Assembly (NCBI GenBank): GCA_002559145.1
Contig: NTXX01000078.1
Location: forward strand, 174,881-238,880
DNA: 64,000 nucleotides
Source: Bacillus sp. AFS006103
Lineage (GTDB): Bacteria; Bacillota; Bacilli; Bacillales; Cytobacillaceae
Reading direction: 5' to 3'
Numbering within the stretch: the first letter of the stretch is position 1; the number at the start of each line of letters is the position of its first letter. Of this stretch, positions 61,697 to 64,000 are shown piece by piece. Below the pieces are notes generated by a model, which saw nothing but the letters and a program-made list of their open reading frames with translations, did not search any database and was not told where the DNA came from. Both the position numbers and the translations under genes were made by a program.

Positions 61697-63976
61697 ATGC
61701 GTTATACAAGATTGTGGATTAGCTTAGCAATCGTATTTATTGTTTCTTTTGCAATTCTTGGATATTACGGAGGCAGACTTTATCAGACTATGCCGCCGAT
61801 TCCGGATCGAGTTGTTTCTTCTGACGGTACTGTCCTATATACGAAACAAGATATTCAAGATGGACAAAATGTTTGGCAGTCCATTGGAGGACAGGAACTG
61901 GGAAGTATTTGGGGGCACGGTGCCTATGTGGCCCCGGACTGGAATGCGGATTGGCTCCATCGGGAATCGATGTGGCTGTTAAATTACTGGGCCCAGAAAG
62001 AACGCGGGAAACAGTATTCAGCCCTTGATGATGAAACAAAGGCCGCACTAAGAGCTAGGTTAAAAAATGAAATTAGACCTAACACTTATAATAAAGAAAC
62101 AAAGGAAATTACCTTATCCCCTTTAAGGATTCAAGCGATTCAACAAGTGAGTGATCATTACGCTGCATTATTTACAGATGATACTTCAGTTGATAAATTG
62201 CGAGATGCCTATGCGATGCCAAAGAATGTCATCAAGGATGATACCCGCTTAGGTGCGTTTATCAGCTATATTTGGTGGACAACCTGGGCAACTGAAACCA
62301 ATCGACCAGGTGATAATGTTACTTACACAAATAACTGGCCAAATGAGGACCTTATTGAAAATAAAGCGACTGGTGAAATGCTTGTCTGGTCGGTTGTCAG
62401 CTTTGTACTTCTGCTTGCAGGAGTTGGCGCTCTAGCGTGGTACCACGCCGCTCAAAATCATCATGATGAGGAGGAGTCCTTTCCGAAAAAGGATCCATTA
62501 CTAGCCTTGTCGGCCACCCCTTCAATGAAAGCAACACAGAAATACTTCTGGGTAGTTGCTGCTTTATGGCTAGTCCAAGTGTTACTAGGAGCCGTTACCG
62601 GTCATTATCAGGTCGAAGGAAGTGCCTTTTATGGCATCCCCATAGCTGATTATATTCCCTATTCTTTGACTAGGTCTTGGCATACTCAATTAGGTATTTT
62701 GTGGATTGCGACAGCCTGGCTAGCCACCGGATTGTTTATTGGGCCTGCCGTCTCTGGCTATGAACCAAAATTCCAGCGTTTTGGCGTGAACTTCTTATTT
62801 GTTTGTTTATTAATTATTGTTGTTGGCTCGATGATTGGACAATGGATGGCTGTTCAGCAAAAACTCGGGCATGTAACCAACTTTTGGTTTGGACATCAAG
62901 GCTATGAATATACCGACACCGGTCGCTTTTGGCAAATCTTTCTAACCGTCGGATTATTTCTCTGGTTATTCCTGATGGTACGGTCCATTTGGCCTGCTTT
63001 TAAAAATTTAAAAGAAAGCCGCCATTTACTGGCCCTATTTTTAATTGCTTCTACGGCCATTCCAGTATTCTATATACCGGCCTTATTATGGGGGCAGCAC
63101 AGTAACCTTGCTATTGCTGAATACTGGCGCTGGTGGGTTGTCCACCTTTGGGTTGAGGGCTTCTTTGAAGTCTTCGCTACCGTGGTCATGGCCTTCCTGT
63201 TCACAAGAATGGGCTTACTGGGACTCCGGACTGCCACTACCTCTGTCCTATTTTCAACAATTATTTTCCTATTTGGGGGTATTATCGGTACGTTCCACCA
63301 TTTATATTTTAGTGGTACACCTACCGGAGTCATCGCTTTCGGCGCAACATTTAGTGCACTTGAAGTCGTTCCACTCGTGTTAATTGGCTTTGAAGCGTAC
63401 GAAAACCTGACCCGGAGTCGCGCGCGGAAGTGGGTTTCAGCCTATAAATGGCCTATCTATTTCTTTATTTCTGTTGCATTTTGGAATTTAGTCGGGGCTG
63501 GATTATTCGGGTTCTTTATCAATCCGCCAATTTCCCTTTATTATATGCAGGGTCTTAATACGACAGCTGTTCACGGTCACACGGCCTTATTTGGTGTATA
63601 CGGTATGCTCGGCATTGGTTTAATGCTCTTCTGCCTCCGTGGTTTGACTGTCAAGAAAGAATGGAGAACAGGGCCGCTTAAACTTGCCTTTTGGGCTATA
63701 AATATCGGGTTGGCCTTAATGGTCTTGATTAGCCTGATACCAATTGGCTTAATGCAAACATGGGCAAGCGTCCAACATGGCATGTGGTATGCTCGTTCTG
63801 CTGAGTTTATGTCACGGGATATCGTTCACTTCTTTGTCTGGATGCGCATCATCGGTGATACAATCTTTTCAATTGGGGCACTTGCCCTTGTATGGTTTAT
63901 CATCGGTCTCAAAACAGGCTGGTCACTTACCAAGGACAGACTTGATTACGCTGAAACGGAAAACAAAAACGTATAA
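61697..63976 (+). CDS. norB: Quinol-dependent nitric oxide reductase (qNor)
   Basis: The 759-residue protein has the qNor layout: an N-terminal helix, a hydrophilic extracytoplasmic domain (about 30-225, with QDGQNVWQSIGGQELGS), then twelve or more helices carrying the NorB core. Conserved haem and non-haem iron histidines lie in HTQLGILWIATAW, WWVVHLWVEGFFEVFAT, GTFHHLYFSG and HGHTALFGVYG. It reduces NO to N2O using quinol directly. GGAGGTG precedes the ATG by five bases. It is complete; the stop is followed directly by a dispersed repeat. It stands alone here and may detoxify NO or serve denitrification. Confidence 0.92.
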   Translation: MRYTRLWISLAIVFIVSFAILGYYGGRLYQTMPPIPDRVVSSDGTVLYTKQDIQDGQNVWQSIGGQELGSIWGHGAYVAPDWNADWLHRESMWLLNYWAQKERGKQYSALDDETKAALRARLKNEIRPNTYNKETKEITLSPLRIQAIQQVSDHYAALFTDDTSVDKLRDAYAMPKNVIKDDTRLGAFISYIWWTTWATETNRPGDNVTYTNNWPNEDLIENKATGEMLVWSVVSFVLLLAGVGALAWYHAAQNHHDEEESFPKKDPLLALSATPSMKATQKYFWVVAALWLVQVLLGAVTGHYQVEGSAFYGIPIADYIPYSLTRSWHTQLGILWIATAWLATGLFIGPAVSGYEPKFQRFGVNFLFVCLLIIVVGSMIGQWMAVQQKLGHVTNFWFGHQGYEYTDTGRFWQIFLTVGLFLWLFLMVRSIWPAFKNLKESRHLLALFLIASTAIPVFYIPALLWGQHSNLAIAEYWRWWVVHLWVEGFFEVFATVVMAFLFTRMGLLGLRTATTSVLFSTIIFLFGGIIGTFHHLYFSGTPTGVIAFGATFSALEVVPLVLIGFEAYENLTRSRARKWVSAYKWPIYFFISVAFWNLVGAGLFGFFINPPISLYYMQGLNTTAVHGHTALFGVYGMLGIGLMLFCLRGLTVKKEWRTGPLKLAFWAINIGLALMVLISLIPIGLMQTWASVQHGMWYARSAEFMSRDIVHFFVWMRIIGDTIFSIGALALVWFIIGLKTGWSLTKDRLDYAETENKNV

Positions 63977-64000
63977 GAAAAGCGCAAGCGCCCTGTTCAG
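63977..64000 (+). repeat. Dispersed intergenic repeat, left end only
   Basis: GAAAAGCGCAAGCGCCCTGT and the next four bases match the start of the 13836-13982 element at 22 of 24 positions. It begins directly after the norB stop codon and runs off the window. Confidence 0.75.

Overview
The window looks like chromosome of a low-GC, endospore-former-type Bacillaceae bacterium. I would place it near Neobacillus/Bacillus from the strong GGAGG ribosome sites, frequent TTG/GTG starts, Bacillus-type operons (frl, hut, yfkAB, recQ) and the quinol-type nitric oxide reductase, but the species is not determinable from the sequence. I see no tRNA, rRNA, CRISPR, phage or insertion sequence. Almost all of it is coding.

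Region by region. (1) 1-5242, minus strand: a tightly overlapping operon for a membrane-linked molybdopterin oxidoreductase of the NapA/NasC type: membrane cytochrome-like subunit, catalytic subunit, four-cluster ferredoxin, Tat-exported Rieske protein, three small unknown proteins, then the start of a NarL-family sensor kinase. A strong terminator-like hairpin sits directly before its first ribosome site. (2) 5402-9414, minus strand: a candidate undescribed peptide system. It holds a histidine kinase and an HD-GYP protein that share a homologous membrane sensor domain, a 20-codon gene at 6661-6723 for a basic peptide ending in TGCWICWFV, an intrinsic terminator, and an M50 intramembrane metalloprotease with a PqqD-like N-terminus. 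(3) 9.6-18 kb: amino-acid permease, a lipoprotein / ATP-grasp (glutathionylspermidine-synthase-like) / DUF350 operon converging on a potassium channel gene, a noncoding stretch with a good promoter and a structured RNA candidate, a C39-like peptidase and a split ThrE-type exporter. (4) 18-24 kb: complete fructosamine (frl) catabolic and uptake operon, divergent from its GntR-family regulator, with palindromic operators and a CodY-like box. (5) 24-28.5 kb: YfkAB-type radical SAM protein, formate/nitrite channel, RecQ. (6) 28.7-38.7 kb: fatty-acid/acyl-CoA degradation (CoA-transferase, two acyl-CoA ligases, thiolase, acyl-CoA dehydrogenase, SDR) around a CBS-PAS sigma-54 activator. Two genes have sigma-54 promoters and the acyl-CoA dehydrogenase operon has a consensus cre site. 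(7) 39-48.5 kb: MFS transporter, D-2-hydroxyacid dehydrogenase, RtcB ligase, TPR-dynamin GTPase, a second acyl-CoA dehydrogenase and small zinc-ribbon proteins. (8) 48.5-61.4 kb: histidine utilisation (hutU, hutI, an M20 hydrolase, hutH; no hutG seen) with a divergent sigma-54 activator, a perfect -24/-12 promoter and paired upstream repeats, flanked by two paralogous polar amino-acid ABC transporters whose ATPase genes are nearly identical. (9) 61.7-63.98 kb: quinol-dependent nitric oxide reductase.

Taken together the genes suggest a facultative heterotroph that catabolises amino acids, Amadori products and fatty acids, and that can respire nitrogen oxides. A dispersed repeat begins exactly after the stop codon of two unrelated genes (13836 and 63977), and three intergenic regions beside acyl-CoA genes carry degenerate short tandem repeats. 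Gene calls rest on reading motifs by eye; no database search was possible.
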